From: Pseudomonas putida
Lineage (GTDB): Bacteria; Pseudomonadota; Gammaproteobacteria; Pseudomonadales; Pseudomonadaceae
Reading direction: 5' to 3'
Length of the DNA stretch: 64,000 nucleotides
NCBI RefSeq assembly: GCF_022627325.1
Contig: NZ_JAETZZ010000003.1
Coordinates: 62,001-126,000, forward strand
The first letter of the stretch is position 1. Each line of letters begins with the position of its first letter. Below are positions 25,616 to 35,311 of this stretch, one piece after another. Both the position numbers and the translations under genes were made by a program. Under the pieces are notes generated by a model. That model was not told where the DNA came from, ran no database searches, and worked only from the letters and a program-made list of their open reading frames with translations.

Positions 25616-28600
25616 TCACGCCTCGGGCATGGGTGCCTTGATCTGTCCGAGCGCCAGCGCCAGCTCCCTGACCTGGCGCTGCTCGCCCTCCTTGAAAGCT
25701 TGCAACTGCTGCCCCAGCGTCGGCGCACCGGCCTGGTCCTCGCCGCCCTGGCGCCACGGGTTGCCGCCACTGAGCTCATACTGGCCGCCGTCGTCCGGCA
25801 GCGTCTTGTCGAAAATATTGGCCAGGCTGCTGGCGCCGAACACGCTGGCATCTCCACCGCCAAAGCCGAGGAAACCGCTGCCGCTGCCGTTGCCGATGGC
25901 GGAGCCGCCCTGCTGCCCTGCGAACACCTGGGCAAGGTAGCTGGGCGCCAGGGCACCCTCGCGGATAAAGATGCTGCCTAGCGGCGGCAGCCCACCGCCA
26001 ACACTCGGCACTTCGAACAACGGTACTGGCAGCAGAGGTGACTGGAACGCCGAGAACGCTGGCGCAGCTGTGCCGGGCAGGGGCAGTGGCTGGCCGGCGA
26101 GGCTTGGCGGCGCGGCCGGGTAGGCCAGGAACTGCGTGTCAGCGCCCGTGCTCTGCAGCGCACTGCCCTGGCCGACGAAACCGCCCTCCAGCCCGTTGCC
26201 CGCCATGTCACTGATACCCGTGCCGCTGTTGTTCAAGGCCAAGGCCAGGCTGCCGCTGCCGGCAACCCCCACGGCATTCACCTGCCAGGTGCGGCTGTCG
26301 ATCTGCACCAGTGATTGCAGGGTGCCGCTGGCGTTGCCGCTCGCTACCAGTTGGAAGTCGCTCAAATCGACACCGCGAACCGCTTCACTGAAGGTCACGA
26401 TAAAGCCCTGGCTACCGCTGCCATTGGCAGGCATCGGCACGATCGACTCGACGCTCGGCAAGCGGGTATCGACGATGACGCCCGTGCTGTCGCCAACCGT
26501 CCCCAGCCCTGGCTGCAAGGCATTGCCGGCAGCGTCGTGCAAGGTCGCGCCATTGGCGGCCAGCCCCACAACCTGGATGCCGTCGGCATCGTTGTCGCCA
26601 GCCTGGATGCGGTACTGGAACACCAGCGTCGGCGTGCCGGAGCCTGCGACGAAATCGGCGTACACCGTACGCCCGCCCACATCCAGTGCCAGCTGCGGTG
26701 CGCCGTCGACAATCACCGCTTCGCTGGTATCCACCACGAAGGTCAGGGTATCGCCGGTGTTGTAATGCACGCCCACCGGCACGCTGACGCTAGTCACCGT
26801 GGGGGCGTCATGGTCGACGGTGTACACCGCGCCGGTCAGGCCGCCCGTGAGCACGTTGCCGGCCACATCGCTGATGGCGGTGCCTGCAGCCTTCAAGTTC
26901 AAGCCCAGGGTACCGCTGCCGCTGACACCGCTGGCGGTGATCTCGTACACACCATCGCTTATCTGCCGCAGGCCGCTGAGCGTCGCGCTGGCGGTACCGC
27001 TGGCGACCAGGCTGAAGTCGGCCAGGTCAACGCCGTTGACGCGTTCGCTGAAGGTGACGGTGAAGCGAACGCTCTGGGCGTTGCTCGGGGATGGGTCGAG
27101 GGTGACGATGCCGACAGCTGCCGGTGCCTGTGTATCGACCAGCACCGCGCTCGTGTCGGCGATGCCATTCAAGGCCAGGTTCATGGCATTACCCTGGGCA
27201 TCGCTCAGGGTGGCGCCGTTGGCCGACAGGCCGGTCACGCGGATGCCATCGCTGTCATTGTCGCCGGCCTGGACGATGTACTGGAACACCAGGGTCGGCG
27301 TGCCAGCACCGGCTATCAATTCGGCGAACACCGTGCGCCCGCCAACGTCCAGCACCAGGCGTGGCGAACCGGCCACCTGCACGGCTTCACTGGCATTGAC
27401 CACGAACACCAGCGCGTCGCCGGCGTTGTAGGAAACGCCGGCCGGCCCACCGACACTGGTCACGCTGGGGACGCGGGTGTCGATGGCGTAGTTGTTGGAA
27501 ATACTGCTGCCCACACCGGCGTTGCCAGAGGCCGTGGCAACTACCCCGCTGTTGTCCAGAGACACGAGGTTGCTGGTGTCTTCGACATTGCTGGTCGGTG
27601 TCAGGGTCGCGGTCCAAGTGATGCCACCGTCCTGGCTGCTCAGGTTGCTCAGCACGCCATTGGCCGCGCTCATGTCAGCCAAGGTAAACCCGCTGACCGC
27701 TTCGCTGAACGTGATGGTCACCAGGCTGGACTCGCCCGCCCGCAACGCATTGTCGGCCACCACGATGGTGGCGGTGGGCACAATGGTGTCGACCGCGTAG
27801 TTGCCTGAGGACGTGGTGCCGCTGCCAAGGTTGCCGGCCAGGTCGGCGATGCCCGTGTTGGCCAGGGTGATGACATTGGTGGCGTCCCGTACACCCACGG
27901 CCGGGGTGAAGGTGGCTGTCCAGGTGATGCCGCCGTCGGTGCTGGAAACCGCGCTCAAGGTGCCATTGGCAACCGTCAGGTCGGCATTGGTGAAGCCTGT
28001 CACCGCTTCGCTGAAGATGATGGTCACCTGGCTGGTTTCGCCCGCGGTCAGGTTGCTGTCGGCGACCACGATGGTGGCGGTCGGGCGCAGGCTGTCGATG
28101 GCGTAATTGTTCGAGTCGGTGCTGCCGGCCCCTGCGTTGCCCGCCAGGTCCGCCACGCCGGTGTTGTCCAGGGTGATCAGGTTGCTGGTGTCGCTGATGC
28201 CGGATGAGGGTGTCAAGGTCGCCGTCCAGGTCAGGCCACCGTCGCTGCTGGCGAGCCCGCTGAGGGTACCGTTGGCCACGCTCAGGTCGGCCAAGCTGAA
28301 GCCGACCACCGGCTCGCTGAAGGTGATGGTCACCAGCGACGTCTCGCCAATCGCCAGTTGGCTGTCGGCCACCACGATGGTGGCTGTCGGGCGCTGGGTG
28401 TCGATGGCGTAGTTGTTCGAATCGGTGGTGCCGACACCGGCGTTGCCGCTCTGGCCGGCCACGCCGGTATTGTCCAGGCTGATCAGGTTGCTGGCGTCGG
28501 TGACATTGCTGGTGGGGGTGAAGGTGGCGGTCCAGGTGACGCCGCCATCGCTGCTGCTCACCGCACTCAGGGTACCGTTGGCCACGGTCAGGTCGGCATT

Positions 28601-31600
28601 GCTGAAGCCGCTCACCGCCTCGCTGAAGGTGATGGTCACCAGGCTGGTTTCGCCAATGCTCAAGGCAGTGTCGGCCACCACGATGGTGGCGGTAGGGACG
28701 ATGGTGTCGACCGAGTAGTTGCTCGAAGAAGTGGTGCCGGTGCCAAGGTTGCCGGCCAGGTCGGCGATGCCTGTGTTGGCCAGGGTGATGACATTGGTGG
28801 CGTCCCGCACACCCACGGCCGGGGTGAAGGTGGCTGTCCAGGTGATGCCGCCGTCGGTACTGGAAACCGCGGTCAAGCTGCCATTGGCAACCGTCAGGTC
28901 GGCATTGGTGAAGCCCGTCACCGCTTCGCTGAAGGTGATGGTCACCTGGCTGGTTTCGCCGAGGGTCAGGTTGCTGTCGGCGACCACGATGGTGGCGGTC
29001 GGGCGCAGGCTGTCGATGGCGTAATTGTTCGAGTCGGTGCTGCCGGTGCCGGCGTTGCCCGCCAGGTCCGCCACGCCGGTGTTGTCCAGGGTGATCAGGT
29101 TGCTGGCGTCGGTGACATTGCTGGTGGGCGTGAAGAGGGCGGTCCAGGTGATGCCGCCGTCTGAACTGGCAACCGCGCTCAGGGTGCCGTTGCTCACGGT
29201 CAGGTCGGCATTGGTGAAGCCGACCACCGCCTCGCTGAAGGTGAAGGTCACCAGCGACGTCTCGCCAATCGCCAGTTGGCTTTCGGCCACCACAATGGTT
29301 GCGGTCGGGCGCTGGGTGTCGATGGCGTAGTTGTTCGAATCGGTGGTGCCGAAGCCCGCGTTGCCACTGCTCTGGCCCACCACACCGCTGTTGTCGAGGG
29401 TGATCAGGTTGGAGGTATCGGTGACATTGCTGGCGGGCGTGAAGGTGGCGGTCCAGGTGATCCCGCCGTCGCTGCTGGAGAGCCCGCTCAGGGTGCCGTT
29501 GGCCACGGTCAGGTCAGCAGGGGTGAAGTCGACTACCGCCTCACTGAAGGTGATGGTGACCAGGCTGGTCTCACCGATACGCAGGGCCGAATCGCTGACC
29601 ACGATCGTCGCCGTGGGTTGCAGGGTGCTGACCGCGTAGTTGCTCGAGTCGGTGGTGCCGCTGCCAGCATTGCCGGCCAGGTCGGTCACGCCGTTGTTGG
29701 CCAGGGTGATGACATTGGTGGCGTCCTGCACGTTGATCGACGGCGTGAAGATGGCCGTCCAGGTGATGCCGCCGTCGCTGCTGGTCAGCCCGCTCAGGGT
29801 GCCGTTCGGCGCCGACAGGTCGGCCAGGGTCAAGCCGGACACCGCTTCGCTGAAGGTGATGGTCACCGTGGTGCTTTCACCCACGGTCAGCGTGGTGTCG
29901 GCCATCACGATGGCTGCAGTTGGCCGCTGGGTGTCGATGGCGTAGTTGTTCGAGCCGGTACTGCCGGTGCCGGCGTTGCCAGCCGTGTCGACCACGCCGG
30001 TATTGTCCAAGGTGATCAGGTTGCTGGCATCGGTGACATTGGCAGCGGGCGTGAAGATGGCGGTCCAGGTGATGTTGTCGCTGGTGCTCAGGCCGCTGAG
30101 CGTGCCGTTCTGTACCGTGAAGTCGGCCAGGGTCAGGCCGGTGACGGGTTCGTTGAAAGTGATGGTGACGGTGCTGGTTTCGCCAATGGCCAGGTTGCTG
30201 TCGGCGACCACGATGGCCGCGACCGGCCGCACGGTGTCGATCGCGTAATTATTGGAGTCGGTGGTGCCGGTACCGGTGTTGCCGGCAGCGTCGGTCACGC
30301 CGGTGTTATCCAGGCTGATCAGGTTAGTGGCGTCGGTGACATTGCTGGTGGGCGTGAAGGTGGCGGTCCAGGTGATGCCGCCATCGCTGCTGCTCACCGC
30401 ACTCAGGGTGCCGTTGGCCACGGTCAGGTCGGCATTGCTGAAGCCGCTCACCGCCTCGCTGAAGGTGATGGTCACCAGGCTGGTTTCGCCAATGCTCAAG
30501 GCAGTGTCGGCGACCACGATTGTCGCTACCGGGCGTTGGGTATCGACGCTGTAGTTGTTCGAGTTGGTGGTGCCGGTGCCAGCGTTGCCAGCACTGTCAG
30601 TGACCCCGGTGTTGTCCAGGGTAATGAGGTTGGTGGCATCGGTTACGTTGCTGGTCGGCGTGAAAGTCGCTGTCCAGGTGATGCCGCCATCACTGCTGCT
30701 GAGCGTGCTCACAGTGCCGTTGGCCACGCTCAGGTCAGCAGCGGTGAAGCCGCTTACCGCCTCGCTGAAGGTGATGGTCACCAGGCTGGTTTCGCCCGCG
30801 CGCAAGGCATTGTCTGCGACGACGATGGTGGCGGTAGGGCGCTGGGTATCGATGCTGTAGCTCGGCGACACGGTGGTGCCACTGCCAGCATTGCCCGCCA
30901 GGTCAGCGACGCCGGTATTGTTCAGGGTGATCGCCGCACTGGCGACGGTGATGTTGGTGCTCGGGGTGAAGGTAGCCGTCCAGGTGAGGCCACCATCACT
31001 GCTGCTCACTGCCGACAGGGTACCGCCCACCACCGTGAGGTCAGCATTGCTGAAACCCGTCACGGCTTCGCTGAAGGTGAAGGTCACGGTCGCTGTGTCA
31101 CCGACTCTCAGTGCGGTGTCACTGAGGCTGATGGTAGCGGTGGGCGGCACTGTCTCGCGGACAGTTACCTGCACCGTGGCGGTACCGGAGGTAGCGCCAT
31201 CGCCGTCGCTGACGGTTAGCGAAACCGCCCGGCTGGCCTGGCCGATGCCATTGCCGGCATTGCCGTTGTCATACGTGATACTGCGCACCAGCGCCTGTAC
31301 CGCCGCGGCGGTGGCATTGGCGTTGAAGGTCACCACCAGGCTGGCGCCGCCTGTGCCGCCGGCCACGGTGCCGATGGCCACGCCGCCGTAACTCACGGTA
31401 TTGCCACTGAGGCTGATCTGCCCGGCGCCGGTACCCACGCTGCGGATACCCAGGGTGTCTTCGCCGGCTACGCCGTTGGCGCTGATCGAAGCGGTAAGGT
31501 TGCCACCGCCAAAATCAGCCGAGTCGCTGTCGCTGACCGTGGCATTGCTACCCGCGTCGAGCAGTATCGCGCCGTTGCCTTGGGTGAATACCGCGCTGTC

Positions 31601-33898
31601 GCCATTGAGGTTACCGATCACCGGGGCGCTGTTCTGCGGCAGCACGGCCACCGAAGCGGTACGCGTGGTGCTGCCCATGTCATCGTTGACGCTGACGGTC
31701 ACGGTGCGGGTGCCCGTGGTATAGGCCGCCGCCGCGTTGCCATAGGCCACCGATGCCAGCACTGCCCGGTACTGGGCCAGGGTGGCGACACCGCTGAGGG
31801 TCAGCACGGCGCTGCCCGAGCCGCTGACAGTGATGCCGAACCCGGCAGCCGTGGCGATCTGCGCTGCGCTGAGCGACAAGGTTTCGTTGGCGCCATCGGC
31901 CACACCGCTCAGCGACAGGGAGGCCCCGCTCACCTGGGTGTCGCCGTCAGTCTGGGTGAGGGAGATGTTCGGCACGATCGCCACTGCGGTGCCGGTAAAG
32001 TTGACCGTGCTGTCGTTGCCGCCAGTACCGGTGTCCAGATCGACCACCGGTGGTGCCGAATACAGTACCTCGTAGGCACCGATATCCACACCGCCACCGC
32101 GAGGCCGCTCGAAACCGCGCAGGTCGGTGGCCGGCGCACCGCTGCTGGTGCCTTGGTCAATGGCATTGCTGGCCGTGGAGGCCAGGCGGTAATCACCCCC
32201 GGCAGCATTGACGAAGTTGACCGTGGTGCCGATCAGGTTGGTGATGCTGGTGTAGCCGCTGCCGGTGACGGCATCGGCCGCAGCACCGTTGACGGTGTTG
32301 CCGGTGAGGATGGAGTTCTGCACCGTGATAGTGCCGCCCTGGCCATTGACCCAGCCAAGGCCCGCGGAGGTGATGCTTCCGGTACTGGTATTCAGAAATA
32401 CGTTATTGGCAATGGTGCTGTTGACGATGTTGACCGAGCCACCCGCGTTGTTCAGGACGATCACTGCCCCCCCGGCGATGGTGCCGGTCGCAGCGTAGGT
32501 GCCGGTGTTGTTGTAGATGGCCACGTTTTCCAACACATGGTTGTTGGCGCCACCCAAGCGCACCAGCGATGACATCGCGGTGCCCCCGACAATACTGCCG
32601 CTGTTGTCATGAATGGTGGTGTTGCGCACCACTACCGTGGAGCCGACGGTTGTCGCCGAGTTAATCACTGCACCGGCGTTGTTCTGGAAATTAGAATCTT
32701 CAATGGTGATCGAACCACTGTTGGCACGGATCGCGCCACCGGTGAGGTTGCCCGAGAAGTCACGAAAATCAAGGTTGCGCACCGTCAGCACGCCGCCGCT
32801 GTTGCTCTGCAGCCCCGACGCCTCGGTGGCATCACGCACACCGTTGTTGTTGACGTCGCCACTGAGGATGATGTCGCCTCGGCCGTCGCCATCCACATCA
32901 CCGTTGATGGTGATGTTGCTGGTGACCAGCAAGGCCGAAGCGGTGGACCAGCGGATGGTCTGGCCACTCAGCGATTGATGGAACACGATGATGTCGCTGC
33001 CACTGCCAGCGGCAGAGCCGTCCACCGAGGCGTCGGTGTTGGCGGCCTGGATCGCTTCGGCCAGCGAGACCAAGCCGTTGGCCTGAACGGACGAGGCATT
33101 GGTGTCGGTTACCGTGATGGTCGCCAGCGACGTATTGAACGCCGTCAGGTCACCACGTTGCACGCCAACGCCCGTAGCGACCACGCCGGAGACGGTTTCC
33201 AGTTCCCAGTCCTCGCCGGCGCGGTTGCCGGTCGAGTCGGCAGACGCGCCTACATCGGCGCCGCTCAGCCTTGCCACTTCATCAACGAACAGCTGGCCAT
33301 CACTGCCCTGGCCGGTGTTGCAGGCGAAAAAGCGGATGTCGCCACCCTCGGCCAGGCTGGCGCCGATGCGCGCCAGGTCGGCCTGATGGCTGGCCAGCTG
33401 GTTGGCCCAGATGGCGTTGCCGGCCAGGTACACATAGCCGCTGTCGCCGTGGCTGATGATGTCGATGGACGTGACATCGGTACGGCCGTCGAGGTAATCA
33501 GCGATCTGCTTGAAACCGTCCTTGCCGTTCTCCAGCACCACCACCTCGACCCCGGCGGGCAGGCCGGCGATGAGCTTTTGGTAATCACTGACGGCGGAGT
33601 CGACGAACACCACTTCGTAGCGCTCGGCGGCCAGGGTAGCCGGCGCCGTAGCGGGTGCGGCCTGCTGCGCGCTTTCATGGCTGGCGCTGTCCTTTGTGCT
33701 GGCCGTATCGCTGGCGGTGGCGGTGTCCTTGCTGGTGGCCGTGGCAGTGGCTGCCTCTGCGGCCTGGGCGCCCTGGTCGGCGACCACGGCCACCGAAGCA
33801 TCGAACATCATGCGGGGTTCCAAGGCCTGAATCAGGCTCGGCCGGCTCATGGAAACGCTGGGGTTTTGGTTCTTCTTGTTTCGCTTCCAGAATGCCAT
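25616..33898 (-). CDS. Giant LEPR-XLL/DUF4347 surface protein with Ig-like repeats
   Basis: 2,760 aa. The N-terminus is basic (MAFWKRNKKNQNPS), then IQALEPRMMFDAS, the LEPR-XLL-type motif of very large exported proteins. A DUF4347 domain spans about residues 90-220 (VFVDSAVSDYQKL, IDIISHGDSGYVYL, FFACNTGQGSDGQLF). A right-handed beta-helix-like stretch (about 250-610) is followed by cadherin-like modules, twelve tandem ~102-aa Ig-like repeats (consensus RPTATIVVAD...ITFSEAV, TWTATFTP, LDNTGV), then two or three different Ig-like repeats. The Gly-rich C-terminal region ends QLQAFKEGEQ...LALALGQ. No RTX nonapeptides or classical signal peptide. Likely a biofilm or adhesion protein exported by the surrounding operon. 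Confidence 0.85.
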   Translation of the reverse strand: MAFWKRNKKNQNPSVSMSRPSLIQALEPRMMFDASVAVVADQGAQAAEAATATATSKDTATASDTASTKDSASHESAQQAAPATAPATLAAERYEVVFVDSAVSDYQKLIAGLPAGVEVVVLENGKDGFKQIADYLDGRTDVTSIDIISHGDSGYVYLAGNAIWANQLASHQADLARIGASLAEGGDIRFFACNTGQGSDGQLFVDEVARLSGADVGASADSTGNRAGEDWELETVSGVVATGVGVQRGDLTAFNTSLATITVTDTNASSVQANGLVSLAEAIQAANTDASVDGSAAGSGSDIIVFHQSLSGQTIRWSTASALLVTSNITINGDVDGDGRGDIILSGDVNNNGVRDATEASGLQSNSGGVLTVRNLDFRDFSGNLTGGAIRANSGSITIEDSNFQNNAGAVINSATTVGSTVVVRNTTIHDNSGSIVGGTAMSSLVRLGGANNHVLENVAIYNNTGTYAATGTIAGGAVIVLNNAGGSVNIVNSTIANNVFLNTSTGSITSAGLGWVNGQGGTITVQNSILTGNTVNGAAADAVTGSGYTSITNLIGTTVNFVNAAGGDYRLASTASNAIDQGTSSGAPATDLRGFERPRGGGVDIGAYEVLYSAPPVVDLDTGTGGNDSTVNFTGTAVAIVPNISLTQTDGDTQVSGASLSLSGVADGANETLSLSAAQIATAAGFGITVSGSGSAVLTLSGVATLAQYRAVLASVAYGNAAAAYTTGTRTVTVSVNDDMGSTTRTASVAVLPQNSAPVIGNLNGDSAVFTQGNGAILLDAGSNATVSDSDSADFGGGNLTASISANGVAGEDTLGIRSVGTGAGQISLSGNTVSYGGVAIGTVAGGTGGASLVVTFNANATAAAVQALVRSITYDNGNAGNGIGQASRAVSLTVSDGDGATSGTATVQVTVRETVPPTATISLSDTALRVGDTATVTFTFSEAVTGFSNADLTVVGGTLSAVSSSDGGLTWTATFTPSTNITVASAAITLNNTGVADLAGNAGSGTTVSPSYSIDTQRPTATIVVADNALRAGETSLVTITFSEAVSGFTAADLSVANGTVSTLSSSDGGITWTATFTPTSNVTDATNLITLDNTGVTDSAGNAGTGTTNSNNYSVDTQRPVATIVVADTALSIGETSLVTITFSEAVSGFSNADLTVANGTLSAVSSSDGGITWTATFTPTSNVTDATNLISLDNTGVTDAAGNTGTGTTDSNNYAIDTVRPVAAIVVADSNLAIGETSTVTITFNEPVTGLTLADFTVQNGTLSGLSTSDNITWTAIFTPAANVTDASNLITLDNTGVVDTAGNAGTGSTGSNNYAIDTQRPTAAIVMADTTLTVGESTTVTITFSEAVSGLTLADLSAPNGTLSGLTSSDGGITWTAIFTPSINVQDATNVITLANNGVTDLAGNAGSGTTDSSNYAVSTLQPTATIVVSDSALRIGETSLVTITFSEAVVDFTPADLTVANGTLSGLSSSDGGITWTATFTPASNVTDTSNLITLDNSGVVGQSSGNAGFGTTDSNNYAIDTQRPTATIVVAESQLAIGETSLVTFTFSEAVVGFTNADLTVSNGTLSAVASSDGGITWTALFTPTSNVTDASNLITLDNTGVADLAGNAGTGSTDSNNYAIDSLRPTATIVVADSNLTLGETSQVTITFSEAVTGFTNADLTVANGSLTAVSSTDGGITWTATFTPAVGVRDATNVITLANTGIADLAGNLGTGTTSSSNYSVDTIVPTATIVVADTALSIGETSLVTITFSEAVSGFSNADLTVANGTLSAVSSSDGGVTWTATFTPTSNVTDASNLISLDNTGVAGQSGNAGVGTTDSNNYAIDTQRPTATIVVADSQLAIGETSLVTITFSEPVVGFSLADLSVANGTLSGLASSDGGLTWTATLTPSSGISDTSNLITLDNTGVADLAGNAGAGSTDSNNYAIDSLRPTATIVVADSNLTAGETSQVTIIFSEAVTGFTNADLTVANGTLSAVSSTDGGITWTATFTPAVGVRDATNVITLANTGIADLAGNLGSGTTSSGNYAVDTIVPTATIVVADNALRAGESSLVTITFSEAVSGFTLADMSAANGVLSNLSSQDGGITWTATLTPTSNVEDTSNLVSLDNSGVVATASGNAGVGSSISNNYAIDTRVPSVTSVGGPAGVSYNAGDALVFVVNASEAVQVAGSPRLVLDVGGRTVFAELIAGAGTPTLVFQYIVQAGDNDSDGIRVTGLSANGATLSDAQGNAMNLALNGIADTSAVLVDTQAPAAVGIVTLDPSPSNAQSVRFTVTFSERVNGVDLADFSLVASGTASATLSGLRQISDGVYEITASGVSGSGTLGLNLKAAGTAISDVAGNVLTGGLTGAVYTVDHDAPTVTSVSVPVGVHYNTGDTLTFVVDTSEAVIVDGAPQLALDVGGRTVYADFVAGSGTPTLVFQYRIQAGDNDADGIQVVGLAANGATLHDAAGNALQPGLGTVGDSTGVIVDTRLPSVESIVPMPANGSGSQGFIVTFSEAVRGVDLSDFQLVASGNASGTLQSLVQIDSRTWQVNAVGVAGSGSLALALNNSGTGISDMAGNGLEGGFVGQGSALQSTGADTQFLAYPAAPPSLAGQPLPLPGTAAPAFSAFQSPLLPVPLFEVPSVGGGLPPLGSIFIREGALAPSYLAQVFAGQQGGSAIGNGSGSGFLGFGGGDASVFGASSLANIFDKTLPDDGGQYELSGGNPWRQGGEDQAGAPTLGQQLQAFKEGEQRQVRELALALGQIKAPMPEA
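27492..31178 (-). repeat. Twelve 306-bp tandem repeats within the giant protein gene
   Basis: Nearly regular 306-bp period (units of 303-309 bp) encoding the Ig-like repeats. Neighbouring and next-but-two units are highly similar (for example 27801-28106 with 28719-29024), indicating repeat-number change and homogenisation. Confidence 0.9.
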
Positions 33899-33977
33899 GC
33901 CGACCTCATTCAGCCCTTGGGCTGGTTGATCCTCTCACTGCGCCAGGCGATGGCGCATCCTTGTTGAAAACCCTGTT

Positions 33978-34010
33978 GCACCGCGGGGCGCCGAGATGCC
34001 CCCGCAGTGC
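33978..34010 (-). other. Hairpin upstream of the giant protein gene
   Basis: GCACCGCGGGG / CCCCGCAGTGC can pair (one mismatch) in the 128-bp gap between the tail-collar gene and the giant gene. No T-run follows; a partial terminator or attenuator is possible. Confidence 0.4.
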
Positions 34011-34026
34011 CCTGCACGGCCTTGAC

Positions 34027-34614
34027 TCAGTTACGGCTCGGGAAGATGCCTTCCAGGGCGATGATGAAGTTCATGCCCAGGTAGGGGTTCTGCACAGAAA
34101 CCGGCAGCGAGCCACCACCGAGGTTGACGGTGGTTGGAGGCACCGTGACATTGAACGGCTTGAGGCTGGTGTTGGGCGTGTCACTGGAATAGATATCCGC
34201 CGCCGTCCCTGCACCCGAACTGTCAAAAGACTTGGCCAGCACGTTGCCAGACGACGGTGCCGAAGCGTTGGCATCGCCTTCCACCGCCGGTATGGCCACC
34301 GAAACGGTCTGCGCCGGGATCACCGCCTGCTGCATCGGCATGTTCGGCTGCAACAGCGTGACCTCGTTGGCACCGGCAGCTTCACCCTGCACCACGTTGT
34401 CCAGGCCTGGCCCGGTGCCGAAACCGATTGGCCCGCGGCCGCGCAGGTCGGGCAGGGCGAAGGTGGTGCGGCCATCACCGCCATATGTGGTGCCAAGCAG
34501 TGCGAACAACGCGTTGTTCTGGGCAATGCTCATCAACTGGCCTTGGCAGAATGCCCAGCCGCGTGGCGCGAAAGTGCCTGCGAACATCTTGATCTCACCG
34601 AGAAACGGATCCAT
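34027..34614 (-). CDS. Phage-tail-collar domain protein (MdpB-like)
   Basis: 195 aa from MDPFLGEIKMFAGTFAP at 34614, with AGGAG upstream. Tail-collar (microcystin-dependent protein) family: WAFCQGQLMSIAQNNALFAL, TYGGDGRTTFALPDLRGR and the C-terminal NPYLGMNFIIALEGIFP are family hallmarks. In phages these domains form collars or tail-fibre parts; chromosomal homologues are of unknown function and often sit with other surface proteins. Located just before the giant adhesin gene, so a structural partner is plausible. Confidence 0.9.
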   Translation of the reverse strand: MDPFLGEIKMFAGTFAPRGWAFCQGQLMSIAQNNALFALLGTTYGGDGRTTFALPDLRGRGPIGFGTGPGLDNVVQGEAAGANEVTLLQPNMPMQQAVIPAQTVSVAIPAVEGDANASAPSSGNVLAKSFDSSGAGTAADIYSSDTPNTSLKPFNVTVPPTTVNLGGGSLPVSVQNPYLGMNFIIALEGIFPSRN

Positions 34615-34669
34615 TTGCTGCTCTCCTATGACTATCTGCAAGGCGGACCGGGCGGCCCGTTAAAGGGGT

Positions 34670-35140
34670 TCAGGAACGATGCATCTTCAGGTACAGGCCA
34701 TTGTCGTCGACCACTTCGAAGCCACTGCGCTGGTACAGGCGCACGGCCGGGCTGTGGGCAATGACGTGCAAACCGGCGCTCTGGCCCTGGCGGTCAGCCT
34801 GTGCCAGCCACTGGCGCAGCAGACGTGTGCCGATACCCTGGCCCTGCCAGGCGGGCAACAGGGCCATATCGATGATCTGCAGGTGGCTGTCGGCCCAGTG
34901 CAGGGATGCACGGCCGATACGTTCGTGGGCGGTTTCGATGATCAGAAAGCAGGCGTCGGGGTACTGCGCCTGGTAATGAAGGTGCTGGGCACGCCACTGC
35001 TGGTCGAGAAAATGCTCGATCGTTGCCTGGTCCCACGCCAGCGCGGCCATTTCGGCGGCCCGGGTAGCACCGTACAAGGCACGCAGAAACACTTGGTCAG
35101 CGTCCACCACGGGGCGCAGAAGCACTTCAGATGTCGACAT
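34670..35140 (-). CDS. GNAT-family N-acetyltransferase
   Basis: 156 aa, full single GNAT domain. N-terminal LLRPVVDADQVFLRALYG, beta-4 IIDMALLPAWQGQGIGTRLL with the acetyl-CoA loop QGQGIG (about 98-104), and SPAVRLYQRSGFEVV near the end. Transfers acetyl from acetyl-CoA to an amine; substrate unknown. It lies in the operon between the sulfotransferase and collar genes, so it may modify the exported protein or act in its regulation (inference). Confidence 0.9.
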   Translation of the reverse strand: MSTSEVLLRPVVDADQVFLRALYGATRAAEMAALAWDQATIEHFLDQQWRAQHLHYQAQYPDACFLIIETAHERIGRASLHWADSHLQIIDMALLPAWQGQGIGTRLLRQWLAQADRQGQSAGLHVIAHSPAVRLYQRSGFEVVDDNGLYLKMHRS

Positions 35141-35311
35141 CGAGTCACGCTTCCCTGCTGTAGTTACCCCTTGGTGGGGGGCACATCCAAGTGAATTGTC
35201 CTACACGATGGCGTTGAGCGTAGTCGATTTTCGGGGCAAATCGCCACTACCGAACAGGGCGATTTACACAGTTTTCTCAAACAGCTGTTCCAAGCCTTTT
35301 GACGCCAGTTT

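Noticed and set aside
27492..31178. 306-bp repeats as a CRISPR or non-coding repeat
   Set aside because: They are in frame and translate to Ig-like domains.
29276..31219. Long open frames on the plus strand opposite the giant protein gene (647 and other ~101-residue frames repeating every 306 bp)
   Set aside because: They are antisense shadows of the Ig-like repeats; the regular period and low-complexity Gly/Ala/Val composition follow from the minus-strand code, and no ribosome sites are present.
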